A stretch of 64,000 nucleotides of DNA from Vreelandella stevensii S18214 (GCF_000275725.1 NZ_AJTS01000046.1:61497-125496), one strand, 5' to 3'; numbered from the stretch's first letter, positions 1-7,580 are shown. Notes: generated by a model from the sequence alone, not told the origin. Numbers and translations are program-made.

Positions 1-394
1 TTTATCCTGAGCATTCCTATCGTTGATGTCAAGTTGAAGGGGGGTCGCAGGGGTTGGCCAGTCACGTCTACATGATCAGTTTGACCGATGAGCAGGTCGA
101 GCGCACAGGGCCGTACACCAGATCATTCCCGGCGGTACTTACCCAGGCATCGACAAGCGGGTGGTGACCACGTCGTCGCCAGTCTTCGCGCTTGCCACGG
201 TGCACATGGACGAAGACGTGGCCTATCGGTTGACCAAAACATTCTGGGAGCAGCAGGTCGCGTTGACGGAGACATCACCCTGGTGGGGCAGCGTGACCGC
301 TGAACTGCTGGCCCATCTGCCGGTGGACCTGCACCCCGGAGCGTTGCGCTACTATGAAGAAGCCGAGGTCGAACTACCGGAAGCGTTGCGTTAG
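1..394 (+). pseudogene. Remnant of a TAXI-family TRAP transporter solute receptor (3' end only)
   Basis: The last ~90 codons resemble the C-terminus of TAXI-type periplasmic solute receptors of TRAP transporters, including the IIPGGTYPG segment and the terminal LHPGALRYYEE signature. The reading is not continuous. MISLTDEQVERTGPYT lies in one frame (72-119) and IIPGGTYPG continues in another frame from about 122, so a frameshift falls near 112-121. The upstream frame also meets a TGA at 24-26. The 5' part lies outside the window, so a sequencing error cannot be excluded, but two lesions in ~100 bases fit a decayed gene. No membrane partner of a TRAP system is visible in the window. Confidence 0.6.
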
Positions 395-1347
395 AACACC
401 GTGAAGCTCAGGGCAATATAAGCGCCATATCCCGCCAGCAGCGCCGCCCCTTCTCCGCGTGAAAGGCGCATGCCGGTATACAGGAACAGCAGCAGCAAGC
501 TTGCCGACCCCAGCATGACCCACTGGTCGAACTGGCCGACGCGCGCGGCGATGGGCAGGGGTTGCAGCAGGGCGGAAATGCCCAGTATGCCCAGCACATT
601 AAAAATATTGCTGCCCAGGATGTTGCCAACGGCAACGTCGGCATGGCGGCGCAGGGCTGCAATGACCGATACCGCCATTTCCGGTAGTGAGGTGCCCACC
701 GCGACAATGGTCAAGCCAATCACCGCTTGCGAAATACCCACGGCCTGCGCCAGCCCGATGGCGCCGTATAGCAGCAGCTGCGAGCCACCAATCAGCATGC
801 CTAGCCCCACGACCAGCGCCGTGACGATCATGCCGGTAGACGTGGGGACCGCTGACACTTCTTCGGCTTCAGCGCTGTGCATCTCACCGGCAGGTTGCGG
901 CACATTGCGCTCGGTACGATAGGCCCACACCAGGTAAGCGGCCAATGAGGCCAGCAGCAGCATGGCCTGCCATACCCCCAATGCTCCTCCCCATGAGAGC
1001 AGGATGAAAAGCACGCTGGCCGCCACGACGACCACGCCATCCCGGCGCAGTGCCAATGGTTGTACGGTCATGGGGCAGATGGCGGCACACAAGCCCAGAA
1101 TCAGCAAGATGTTGCCGATGTTGCTGCCCACGATATTGCCCACGGCAATATCCGGCTGTTGACGAAGCGCTGCGTCCACCGACACCACCAGCTCGGGCGC
1201 GGAGGTACCAAAACCCACCACTACCAGCCCGGTCAATAACGGAGAGACGCCCATGCGCTGTGCGCTGGCGACGGCTCCACGGATGAGTGCTTCACCGCCC
1301 AGAAACAGTAATCCAATCCCTGCCAGCAGGCTCAGCCCATACAGCAT
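391..1347 (-). CDS. Calcium/sodium (CaCA family) antiporter, YrbG-like
   Basis: A 318-residue, very hydrophobic inner-membrane protein. It has the two inverted alpha-repeats of cation/Ca2+ exchangers: GFGTSAPELVVSV followed by GNIVGSNIGNILL in the first half, and VGTSLPEMAVSV followed by GNILGSNIFNVLG in the second. The conserved acidic residues of both repeats, which bind the cation, are present. About ten membrane segments are expected. The bacterial family exchanges Ca2+ (or another cation) for Na+ or H+; the exact ion pair cannot be read from sequence. Its stop overlaps the end of the TRAP remnant, and it is transcribed away from the LysR gene. Confidence 0.85.
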   Translation of the reverse strand: MLYGLSLLAGIGLLFLGGEALIRGAVASAQRMGVSPLLTGLVVVGFGTSAPELVVSVDAALRQQPDIAVGNIVGSNIGNILLILGLCAAICPMTVQPLALRRDGVVVVAASVLFILLSWGGALGVWQAMLLLASLAAYLVWAYRTERNVPQPAGEMHSAEAEEVSAVPTSTGMIVTALVVGLGMLIGGSQLLLYGAIGLAQAVGISQAVIGLTIVAVGTSLPEMAVSVIAALRRHADVAVGNILGSNIFNVLGILGISALLQPLPIAARVGQFDQWVMLGSASLLLLFLYTGMRLSRGEGAALLAGYGAYIALSFTVF

Positions 1348-1444
1348 GTTGTCGCTTCCTTGTTCAATGGCCCGACCTGGTATCAGACCTCATGTTGTCA
1401 ACATAGCGGGATTGAAGAGGGCTGCAACGTCTTTGCTTGATGGC

Positions 1445-2413
1445 TCACTCGCGCACCGGGAAGGTGGGGTAGGCCTCCAGTAAAAGCCCTAATTCGTTGC
1501 ATACGAAGCGTGGCTCGATCCACTGGCTCAGATGCTCATGCACATAGTGTAGAAAGCGCTGTGCGGCGGGTGGTAGACGCTGGTCGTTGCGCACGATGAA
1601 CTGCCAATGGCTTTCGATGGGCAAGCCATCGACCGACAGCACAGCCAGTTCCGAGTGTTCGCTGGGCAGCACATGCTCCGACAATACCGCTACCCCCATA
1701 TCGGCGGCCACGCCCACGCGAATGGCTTCGTTACTGGCCATTTGCAGGGTCTTGCGCATGGTCAGGCCATGCTCCTGTAGCCAGCTTTCCAGCAGCATGC
1801 GCGATGCCGAGCCGGGCTCGCGGAGCAGCAGGCGCTCGCCAAGCAGTTGCTCCATGGTCACGTTTGGCTGGCTGGCCAGCGGATGATGGGCGGCGGCAAT
1901 GGCCACCAGCGGGTTGCGCATGAAGCGGGCCGCTACGGCGTGGGCCAGGGCAGGGGGGTGGCTGAAGATATACAAGTCGTCTTCGCGCCGCTCGAAGCGG
2001 GCCAGGACCTGCCGTCGATTGCCGATATTGACGGTGACGTCCACATCGGGAAACGCATGGCTGAACGGGCCCAGCAGGCGCGGCAGCACGTATTGCGCCG
2101 TGTTCACCAGGGCAATGCTGAAGCGCCCCTTGCTGCCATATTGCAAATCGCTGAGCTGGTCCGCGAAATCATCGAAGCGCCCCAATACGTCACGGCTGGC
2201 CTGATAAAGCGCCTGGCCCGTGGCGGTCATGGTCAGCCCTTGAGAGTGATGCTCCAGCAGCGGGCTGCCAATGGCCTCGCTAAGCCGCTTCAACTGCTGC
2301 GACACGGTGGGTTGTGTCAGGTGCAGCTGCCGGGCGGCCTCGCTGATCGAGCCATGGCGCACCACGGCGACATACACTTGCAACAGACGAAAGGTTAAAT
2401 GGCGGATATTCAC
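1445..2413 (-). CDS. LysR-type transcriptional regulator, probable regulator of the divergent bicarbonate transporter
   Basis: A 322-residue LysR protein. The N-terminal winged helix-turn-helix (about residues 3-62) contains GSISEAARQLHLTQPTVSQQLKRL, followed by the two-lobed effector-binding domain. I chose the GTG at 2411-2413 (VNIRHLTF), because the 24 residues upstream in the open frame look non-coding and LysR proteins begin just before this helix. It lies divergently 144 bp from an SbtA-type transporter, the usual layout of a LysR regulator and its target. The overall look is CbbR/CmpR-like, regulators of carbon-concentrating and CO2-fixation genes, but the effector is unknown. Confidence 0.85.
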   Translation of the reverse strand: MNIRHLTFRLLQVYVAVVRHGSISEAARQLHLTQPTVSQQLKRLSEAIGSPLLEHHSQGLTMTATGQALYQASRDVLGRFDDFADQLSDLQYGSKGRFSIALVNTAQYVLPRLLGPFSHAFPDVDVTVNIGNRRQVLARFERREDDLYIFSHPPALAHAVAARFMRNPLVAIAAAHHPLASQPNVTMEQLLGERLLLREPGSASRMLLESWLQEHGLTMRKTLQMASNEAIRVGVAADMGVAVLSEHVLPSEHSELAVLSVDGLPIESHWQFIVRNDQRLPPAAQRFLHYVHEHLSQWIEPRFVCNELGLLLEAYPTFPVRE

Positions 2414-2429
2414 GAAGACAGCCTTTATA

Positions 2430-2476
2430 CGAAGGTCAAATCGAAGGTCAAATTCAGGGTATAGAAAATCATCTAT
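2430..2476. promoter_or_regulatory. Candidate operator region between the LysR gene and sbtA
   Basis: Two features sit in the 144-bp divergent intergenic region. One is a perfect tandem 12-bp direct repeat CGAAGGTCAAAT at 2430-2441 and 2442-2453. The other is a dyad ATAGA-N6-TCTAT at 2461-2476. LysR regulators bind dyads of about this size between themselves and their target. The assignment to this regulator is inference. Confidence 0.35.
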
Positions 2477-2557
2477 GCCGAGCATTCAATATATGATTAG
2501 TTGTCTTGCCGTGTACATCGCAAAATGCGGCCACTTTCATCCGATGGAGCAGCGGCG

Positions 2558-3502
2558 ATGCCCGATATAGTGGTCATGTTTTTTCTACTTGGACTGTTGG
2601 CTGGCGCGGTCAAGTCCGACCTTCAGGTTCCCAAGGCCACCTACGATACGCTGAGCCTGTTGCTGATGCTGACCATTGGCCTCAAGGGGGGCATGGCGCT
2701 GCATGGCAATCTGCACTGGGGGCTGGTGCCCGAACTGATGGGCGTAGCGCTGCTGTCTGCGGTCATTCCCTTGATGCTGATGCCCGTGCTCAGGCGGTTG
2801 GTACGCCTATCGCCTGCGGACAGTGCCAGCATTGCCGCCCACTACGGTTCGGTGAGCGCAGGTACCTTCGCCGTGGCACTGGCGTACGTGGAGGCGCGCC
2901 AGTTGGCCGTGGGCAGCGAGGTCACCCTCTATCTAGTGGCCATGGAGCTACCCGCCATCATGATCGCCATTGCCCTGTACCGGCGCTACCAGGGCGCAGC
3001 CGTCAAGGAAAGTACCAGCAAACTGTGGCATGAAACGCTCACGAACCGTGGGGTCATCCTGCTGGCGGGTGGTGTCGTCATCGGTGCGCTTTACGGCCCC
3101 TTCCAGGGCGAAGAAGTCACCAATCTGTTTACCGGTGCCTTCAAGGGCGTGTTGGCCCTGTTCCTGCTCGAAATGGGTCTTACTGCCGCCCAAACGCTGC
3201 GACCAATGCCCTGGCATCACTGGCGGTTGGTGACCTTTGCGCTGGTCACGCCCATGGTGTTGTCGCTGATGGGGATTGCCGTGGGAGCGCTGGTCGGCCT
3301 GCCGATTGGTTCGGTGGTGATTCTCGCGGCCCTGGCCGCCAGCGCCTCGTACATCGCGGCCCCGGCCGCCATGCGGGCCGCCATCCCTGAAGCCAACATC
3401 GGCCTCGCCATGCTGGCCTCGCTGGGCATCACGTTCCCGCTCAACGTGATGCTGGGCATCCCGGTCTACCACCGGCTGATCGAGTGGCTGCTGGTGTCGT
3501 AA
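2558..3502 (+). CDS. Sodium-dependent bicarbonate transport family permease (SbtA-like)
   Basis: A 314-residue polytopic membrane protein with the features of the SbtA/DUF897 family: an early KATYDTLSLLLMLTIGLKGG segment, then AHYGSVSAGTFAVALAY, and a symmetric second half ending in a region with AAPAAMRAAIPEAN. In cyanobacteria such proteins import HCO3- with Na+; outside them many are uncharacterised. The start at 2558 is preceded by GGAG at 8 bases; the longer open frame from 2501 has no such site. A perfect 11-bp hairpin (3511-3521 with 3529-3539) follows the stop and may end the transcript. The divergent LysR gene is the likely regulator. Confidence 0.8.
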   Translation: MPDIVVMFFLLGLLAGAVKSDLQVPKATYDTLSLLLMLTIGLKGGMALHGNLHWGLVPELMGVALLSAVIPLMLMPVLRRLVRLSPADSASIAAHYGSVSAGTFAVALAYVEARQLAVGSEVTLYLVAMELPAIMIAIALYRRYQGAAVKESTSKLWHETLTNRGVILLAGGVVIGALYGPFQGEEVTNLFTGAFKGVLALFLLEMGLTAAQTLRPMPWHHWRLVTFALVTPMVLSLMGIAVGALVGLPIGSVVILAALAASASYIAAPAAMRAAIPEANIGLAMLASLGITFPLNVMLGIPVYHRLIEWLLVS

Positions 3503-3510
3503 CGCCATGG

Positions 3511-3539
3511 TTTCTGGGCGCTTTCACCGCGCCCAGAAA
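3511..3539 (+). terminator. Hairpin after sbtA, spanning the outer edge of the island repeat
   Basis: TTTCTGGGCGC at 3511-3521 pairs perfectly with 3529-3539 around a 7-base loop. There is no clear U tract. The right arm belongs to the 80-bp island repeat while the left arm is host sequence. The intact dyad here argues that this repeat copy is in its native chromosomal setting, since the copy at 5280 lacks a matching left arm. Confidence 0.5.
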
Positions 3540-3608
3540 CGAAAAAAGCACCCGAGGGTGCTTGATTCGTAGGGGTGTCTGGTGGAGGCGGCGGGAATTG
3601 AACCCGCG
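3529..3608. repeat. Distal attachment repeat (duplicated 3' end of ssrA)
   Basis: These 80 bases match 5280-5359 with one difference (T at 3570, A at 5321). The copy holds the last 29 nt of tmRNA (3580-3608) plus 51 nt downstream, including a second copy of the terminator hairpin (3546-3563). After 3608 the tmRNA similarity stops at once. This is the signature of site-specific integration into the 3' end of ssrA by a tyrosine recombinase. Confidence 0.9.
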
Positions 3609-3673
3609 CTCTTATTATTAATATCATAGGCTTACAAAGAAAACTGACTAGATGATGACTATGGGAGTTTAAC

Positions 3674-4081
3674 TCATTCAAGCTGCATGTAATTTTTAAT
3701 GAAACGCTTAATCTTGGGTTTGACCCTGGGAGAGGTGTGAAAACCTGCCAAGGTACGTTCATAAAGGTGATCTGAAATAGGCGCTCTTGGTGTGAATTCA
3801 CCCATGTTGACAAATTGGGAGATATCTTCAGCATTTTTGACAACAGCCTCACTATAGACCACATAGCTTTGCTGGTTCACGAACGGATGCTCACCGGGGT
3901 GGAATAGGCATGTGCTGTCAAACTTGCGCCCATCTCTGACAGTAGAGATGTTAACAAGCAAAACCCCGTGGTAGCCCCTTTCGGGATAGTACACGGGGTC
4001 ATTCATCACTATGTGTAGATGGTTGACAGGGCCTGAAAGTATCAGGAGAGTCCCCTTGCGAAAAGGACAATACCCTGTCAT
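3674..4081 (-). CDS. Small protein downstream of a Panacea gene, candidate toxin
   Basis: A 135-residue protein whose family I do not recognise with certainty. It looks like a compact mostly-beta domain: GTLLILSGPVNHLHIVMNDPV, then GVLLVNISTVR, then FHPGEHPFVNQQSYVVY, followed by a basic helical tail (PRVKPKIKRFIKN). The pattern of a hydrophobic strand, a conserved HPGEHPF turn and SYVVY recalls SH3-barrel or PemK-like folds, but that is only an impression. Its ATG overlaps the stop of the Panacea gene by 4 bases, so the two are translationally coupled. Panacea antitoxins are known to pair with many unrelated toxins, which makes this the likely toxin partner. Confidence 0.6.
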   Translation of the reverse strand: MTGYCPFRKGTLLILSGPVNHLHIVMNDPVYYPERGYHGVLLVNISTVRDGRKFDSTCLFHPGEHPFVNQQSYVVYSEAVVKNAEDISQFVNMGEFTPRAPISDHLYERTLAGFHTSPRVKPKIKRFIKNYMQLE

Positions 4082-4635
4082 CTGAGACGATCCATTACGG
4101 CGTGAAGCTGGCGGCGCTGAAAAATTTCAGCTGTTAGCTGTTCAGCTTCTTCAGGGGTTTTCCCTAATGCCTTGTAGACGTCCTGAGGGGGGATTGGTCG
4201 TGCTGACTTGTTTGGATCAACCCACTCGGAGCAATATTCGTGGGTGAAATCTACAAGCTGCCAGCGAGTCATTGAGCCGTAATCGTTCCATACAGAGTCC
4301 AGCAATTCAATGTCTGCGTCACTCAATTCGTCAAAGGCTTCTCGAGTGCAATCACTTTGAGCAAGGGCAACTTCATGACGCACAGAGCCTTCTGCGATCC
4401 ATTTTTCCCATTCACCTGTACGACTACCTCCTTGCATTAGTTCAAGCACAGAGGAAAGCACAGGGCCTTTGTCCATTGAGAACCAAGCGTCATGGCTTAA
4501 TGGTTCGTCATATTTTTCCATCGAAGCACGATCTGCCAGATACATCAGCTTCATCAGCTTCAAATAAGACATTTGTCCACCACGCCGCCATGTGAAGTAG
4601 GCTGCAATTTGCGCAACTTTTTCTTCGTTAAGCAT
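4078..4635 (-). CDS. Panacea-domain (DUF4065/SocA-like) protein, probable antitoxin
   Basis: A 185-residue protein with the core of the Panacea domain near the N-terminus: LKLMKLMYLADRASMEKY, then PLSHDAWFSMDKGPVLSSVLELM, where the KLxKLxYLAD helix and the GPV turn are diagnostic. A C-terminal extension (about residues 120-185, WQLVDFTHEY onward) probably contacts the partner. The family includes phage-associated proteins, SocA and PanA antitoxins that neutralise chemically different toxins. It is the first gene of the operon and overlaps the next gene (ATGA), typical of type II toxin-antitoxin order. Function is inferred from domain and context. Confidence 0.8.
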   Translation of the reverse strand: MLNEEKVAQIAAYFTWRRGGQMSYLKLMKLMYLADRASMEKYDEPLSHDAWFSMDKGPVLSSVLELMQGGSRTGEWEKWIAEGSVRHEVALAQSDCTREAFDELSDADIELLDSVWNDYGSMTRWQLVDFTHEYCSEWVDPNKSARPIPPQDVYKALGKTPEEAEQLTAEIFQRRQLHAVMDRLR

Positions 4636-4660
4636 GATAGCTACCTCCAGATGCTCTAGC

Positions 4661-5226
4661 TTAGAGCTTCTCCACTATTAATGGAGGATGCGCAGCATAA
4701 ATGCAAGCTTCTCGTCTTGCAAGCTGCGTCGCGTTATGTTTGACCGAAAATTTCTCGTTAGCCAGCATGCCCGCTTGGCTGTTCGTAGTCGGTATCCATC
4801 CCGCGTATATCCGCGCCGTGGTCACTACGCTGGTATGCCCCATCTGCTTGGATACCCACGCCAGCGCATCATGGATGCGTAGGTGTGGCGGGTTTGATAC
4901 GGGCGGCGGTACCGGACGTCGGCGCGCTTTAATGCGTGGGCCCATAGTGTTTTGCGTATCGCTTGATCGCCGGTCCATGGTTCGCCTGTGCGGGGGGTGA
5001 GACACACGCGGCCGCTGGGGTGTAGATAGCTAGGTGTCTTCTGCGCTTTCAGTGCTTCCAAAGCGCGTGGGAGCAGGTCAATGGTATGTGTGCCTGCCGA
5101 AGTATTGGTGGTTTTTGCTTCGCCTTTGGCTGCCCGAGTGATTCGGCAGCGCTTTTGCCGACAGCTGTTACCTCCCCAATCCAGCTCGACCAGCTCCGAT
5201 TTGCTCCAAGCTAAATTAGCGGTAGG
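4661..5226 (-). pseudogene. Broken tyrosine-recombinase integrase (C-terminal catalytic remnant)
   Basis: Reading leftward from about 5226, one frame gives SELVELDWGG, then AGTHTIDLLPRALEALKAQK, GEPWTGDQAIRK and YRRPYQTRHTYASMM, the catalytic core of P4-type phage integrases with the RHxxAS box. Near 4870 the frame changes and continues as WVSKQMGHTSVVTTARIYAGWIP, with the H-box and the putative nucleophilic tyrosine. The N-terminal half is absent, the segment that should carry the first catalytic arginine is replaced (NLAWSKSELVEL), and there is a frameshift. It is therefore dead. Its place beside the ssrA repeat fits the integrase that inserted the island. Confidence 0.85.
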
Positions 5227-5279
5227 CCGCCGCTGGAGTGGGCTGCTAAGGGCACCGCTTTAAATAAACGCATTCTCAT

Positions 5280-5359
5280 GCGCCCAGAAACGAAAAAAGC
5301 ACCCGAGGGTGCTTGATTCGAAGGGGTGTCTGGTGGAGGCGGCGGGAATTGAACCCGCG
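5280..5359. repeat. Proximal attachment repeat at the intact ssrA 3' end
   Basis: This is the partner of 3529-3608. It restores the tmRNA 3' end (5331-5359) and carries the tmRNA terminator. In tmRNA islands the copy joined to the functional gene is normally the one brought in by the element. Confidence 0.9.
5293..5314 (-). terminator. tmRNA terminator
   Basis: On the minus strand AAGCACC pairs with GGTGCTT around a CUCG loop and is followed by a U run. It lies just downstream of the tmRNA CCA end. An identical copy is in the other repeat at 3542-3563. Confidence 0.8.
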
Positions 5360-5710
5360 TCCGCCAGCACGCGCCCATTGGCTCTACATGCTTAGATTTC
5401 GTCATTTGCTTTAACGTGTCTGACTCCGACGATCAGGATTCAGCCACGCGAGCCTTCTAAAGTTTGACGGTTGGCGAGAAGACACCACCAACCGCGGTCC
5501 TATCAGCTTTAGCTCATATCCCCGCAGTGATGAATAGGCACATCACCTTGGGGCCAGACAAGAAGCTAGCAGGGTTTAAGCTGCCAGCGCGCCTTGAGCG
5601 TAGTTTTCGTCGTTTGCGACTATTTTTCGTGATGTGGTATTTACGAGATACATCACGCTCTCGGCATGCACCGCAGGGTTTGTCACCGGCGTCGAAACCA
5701 TGTCGCCCCC
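5331..5710 (-). ncRNA. ssrA: tmRNA (transfer-messenger RNA)
   Basis: A 380-nt tmRNA that rescues stalled ribosomes together with SmpB. The 5' end GGGGGCGACATGG (5710 leftward) pairs with the 3' acceptor CGCCTCC-ACCA ending at 5331, and the T-arm GGGTTCAATTCCC is complete. The tag reading frame lies at 5576-5617 and encodes ANDENYAQGALAA with a GCA resume codon and TAA stop; the -ALAA end is the usual protease degron. smpB follows upstream at 5755 on the same strand. The gene is the integration target of the island at its 3' side and remains intact. Confidence 0.97.
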
Positions 5711-5754
5711 TTATTCAGAGCCGCATTCTAACGTGCTCGTGCCCAATTGACCAG

Positions 5755-6246
5755 TTATGCCTTGTTATGTTCCCGCATAATTCGGCCTTTCTGGCGATTC
5801 CAGTCGCGGTCCTTCTCGGTGGCGCGCTTGTCATGGATCTTCTTGCCCGTCACCAGCGCCAGCTCGCACTTCACCTTGTTGCGCTTCCAGTACAGCTTGA
5901 GCGGTACACAAGTGTGGCCCTTGTCCTGCGTGACCGAGAAGATCTTGGCGATCTCCTTGCGGTGCAACAGCAGTTTCCGGGTGCGGGTGGGGTCGGCTAT
6001 TTCGTGGGTGCTGGCCGTATTCAGTGGCGTCACATGGCTGCCCAGCAGGTATGCTTCGCCGTTGCGAATCAAAATATAGGTGTCGGTGAGCTGGGCTTTT
6101 CCGGCGCGCATGCTTTTGACTTCCCAGCCTGCCAGTGCCAGGCCTGCTTCGAAGGTTTCGTCGATATGGTATTCAAATCGCGCCTTCTTGTTCTGGGCAA
6201 TCACGCTGCTGCCGGGGCCCTTGCTGTTACCTTTTTTAGTGGCCAT
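5755..6246 (-). CDS. smpB: SsrA-binding protein SmpB
   Basis: A 163-residue protein that binds the tRNA-like domain of tmRNA and delivers it to stalled ribosomes. It shows the family core: [39 protein letters not shown] and PLKLYW, then a basic tail ([23 protein letters not shown]) that reads the empty mRNA channel. The length matches the family (about 160). It sits 44 bases from the 5' end of tmRNA on the same strand, as in many proteobacteria, and is divergent from ratA. Confidence 0.97.
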   Translation of the reverse strand: MATKKGNSKGPGSSVIAQNKKARFEYHIDETFEAGLALAGWEVKSMRAGKAQLTDTYILIRNGEAYLLGSHVTPLNTASTHEIADPTRTRKLLLHRKEIAKIFSVTQDKGHTCVPLKLYWKRNKVKCELALVTGKKIHDKRATEKDRDWNRQKGRIMREHNKA

Positions 6247-6373
6247 GGAACCTCATCGTTGATCTGTCGTGCGCACCCCCTTCGTTATGCGGGGAGGCGT
6301 GATACCATTCAAGGTCTGTAACTATAATTTCCCATGATACGCTTTGGGCACTGTGAAGTCAGCGGAGAGGTCA

Positions 6374-6808
6374 ATGCCAACCGTCAATCGTACCGCTTTG
6401 GTGCGCCATACCCCCCAGCAAATGTTCGACCTGGTCAATGACTTCGAACGCTATCCCGAGTTCCTGCCGGGATGCCGCCGCGCGCGTTTGCTGGAGAGAG
6501 ACGAGCTACATCTGGTCGGAGAAATGACCCTGGGCCGGGCGGGGGTCGAGCAAACCATCACTACGCGCAACGACCTGCATGCTCCAGAGCGGATCGAGCT
6601 TTCGCTGGTCAAAGGGCCCTTCAAGCAGCTCAAAGGTCGCTGGCTGTTTATCCCCATGGGGGATGATGCTTGCAAGGTTAGTCTGGAAATGGAGTTCGTT
6701 TTCGCCAATCGATTACTAAGCATGGCGTTTGGCAAGCTGTTTCAACAAATCGCCGGGCAACTGGTCGATGCCTTCACCAAGCGCGCCAACGAACTGTATG
6801 GCCGTTGA
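6374..6808 (+). CDS. ratA: RatA-type START/coenzyme Q-binding domain protein
   Basis: A 144-residue single-domain protein of the polyketide cyclase/START fold, with the family segments VRHTPQQMFDLVNDFERYPEFLPGC and PFKQLKGRWLF. Such proteins bind ubiquinone (yeast Coq10 relatives); E. coli RatA was reported to interfere with 70S formation. The start at 6374 follows GGAGAGG closely; the open frame extends to a TTG at 6344 but the protein family starts here. It overlaps ratB by 11 bases, making a two-gene operon divergent from smpB. Confidence 0.88.
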   Translation: MPTVNRTALVRHTPQQMFDLVNDFERYPEFLPGCRRARLLERDELHLVGEMTLGRAGVEQTITTRNDLHAPERIELSLVKGPFKQLKGRWLFIPMGDDACKVSLEMEFVFANRLLSMAFGKLFQQIAGQLVDAFTKRANELYGR

Positions 6809-7109
6809 TGACATTGCCGTCGAGGTGGCCTTCGCGCTGCCTCACAAGCAGCGTATCGTCGCGCTGAAGGTACCCAGCGGCACCACTGCCAGAGCAGCCG
6901 TTGCCATGGCCGACCTGCCCAGCCTGTTTCAGGAACTGCCCGCCGAGACCTTCGAGCAGGCGCCGCTGGGCATCTTCGGCAAGGCGTTGCGCCACCCCGA
7001 TAAGGAGCCGCTGCGCGAAGGCGACCGGGTAGAAGTCTACCGGCCGCTGCAGATCGACCCCAAGGCGGCCCGCCTGGAGCGGGCCAAACGTCAGGCCAGC
7101 GGCCAGTAG
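6798..7109 (+). CDS. ratB: RnfH/RatB family ubiquitin-fold protein
   Basis: A 103-residue protein of the RnfH family with a beta-grasp fold: IAVEVAFALPHKQRIVALKVPSGTTARAAV, then LGIFGKALRHPDKEPLREGDRVEVYRPL, the most conserved part. The molecular role is unresolved; it regularly accompanies ratA and smpB. The ATG at 6798 lies inside the end of ratA in another frame, so translation is probably coupled. It converges on bamE with only 3 bases between stops. Confidence 0.88.
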   Translation: MAVDDIAVEVAFALPHKQRIVALKVPSGTTARAAVAMADLPSLFQELPAETFEQAPLGIFGKALRHPDKEPLREGDRVEVYRPLQIDPKAARLERAKRQASGQ

Positions 7110-7112
7110 CCG

Positions 7113-7580
7113 TTACTGAGCAATCGGTACTGGCTGGGGCTCGGGGGCGGTCTCAGGCGTGGGGGCCTGCTGGGTTGGCTGCATGCTGTCCATTGGGTCA
7201 GTGCCTTCGACGGCAGGCCCCATGCCACGGTCAGAGCTGACCGGCAGGTCGCCAGAAAGGTCGCCTTGCTGCTCGACGTTCACCAGTCGGCCAGCGTTAT
7301 CGAAGGTGAGCGTGACGCGACGCTGTTCCACGCCCCCGTACGCTTTATCGAGGCGGTATACATAGTCCCACTGGCGGGCATCGAAGGGCGCTTCCAGCAG
7401 CGGCCTGCCCATCACATAGGTAACCTGTTCCTGGGTCATGCCCGGCTGGAGCTGGCTGACCATCTCCTGGGTGACCAGGTTGCCCTGAGGGATGTCGCGC
7501 TTGTACACGCCGACGTAACTGCAGCCGCTAACGACGGTCAGGGCAACGGAAAGAGTAATGATACGAGTCAATTTTTGCAT
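7113..7580 (-). CDS. bamE: Outer membrane protein assembly factor BamE (SmpA/OmlA lipoprotein)
   Basis: A 155-residue lipoprotein of the BAM complex that folds beta-barrel proteins into the outer membrane. The signal peptide ends in a lipobox (VVSGC, Cys20). The BamE fold follows: YKRDIPQGNLVTQEMVSQLQPGMTQEQVTYVMGRPLL, DARQWDYVYRL, then RVTLTFDNAGRLVNVE. The tail from about residue 110 is a long proline- and glutamine-rich extension not required by the fold. It is divergent from fur across 72 bases, a common arrangement in gammaproteobacteria. Confidence 0.95.
   Translation of the reverse strand: MQKLTRIITLSVALTVVSGCSYVGVYKRDIPQGNLVTQEMVSQLQPGMTQEQVTYVMGRPLLEAPFDARQWDYVYRLDKAYGGVEQRRVTLTFDNAGRLVNVEQQGDLSGDLPVSSDRGMGPAVEGTDPMDSMQPTQQAPTPETAPEPQPVPIAQ

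Larger units (their letters stand above)
3529..5359. mobile_element. Mini genomic island integrated at the ssrA 3' end
   Basis: The island is about 1.75 kb between 80-bp direct repeats. It contains a two-gene leftward operon (Panacea-domain gene and a small downstream gene) and the ruins of a tyrosine integrase next to the intact tmRNA. The coding DNA between the repeats is visibly richer in A+T than the flanking genes. Integrase next to the reconstituted ssrA end, cargo beyond it, and a displaced ssrA tail at the far side is the standard layout of tmRNA-targeted islands. The integrase is degenerate, so the element is probably fixed. Confidence 0.88.

Noticed and set aside
5464-6321. 285-codon plus-strand frame over ssrA and smpB.
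   Set aside because: It is antisense to tmRNA and smpB, both secure.
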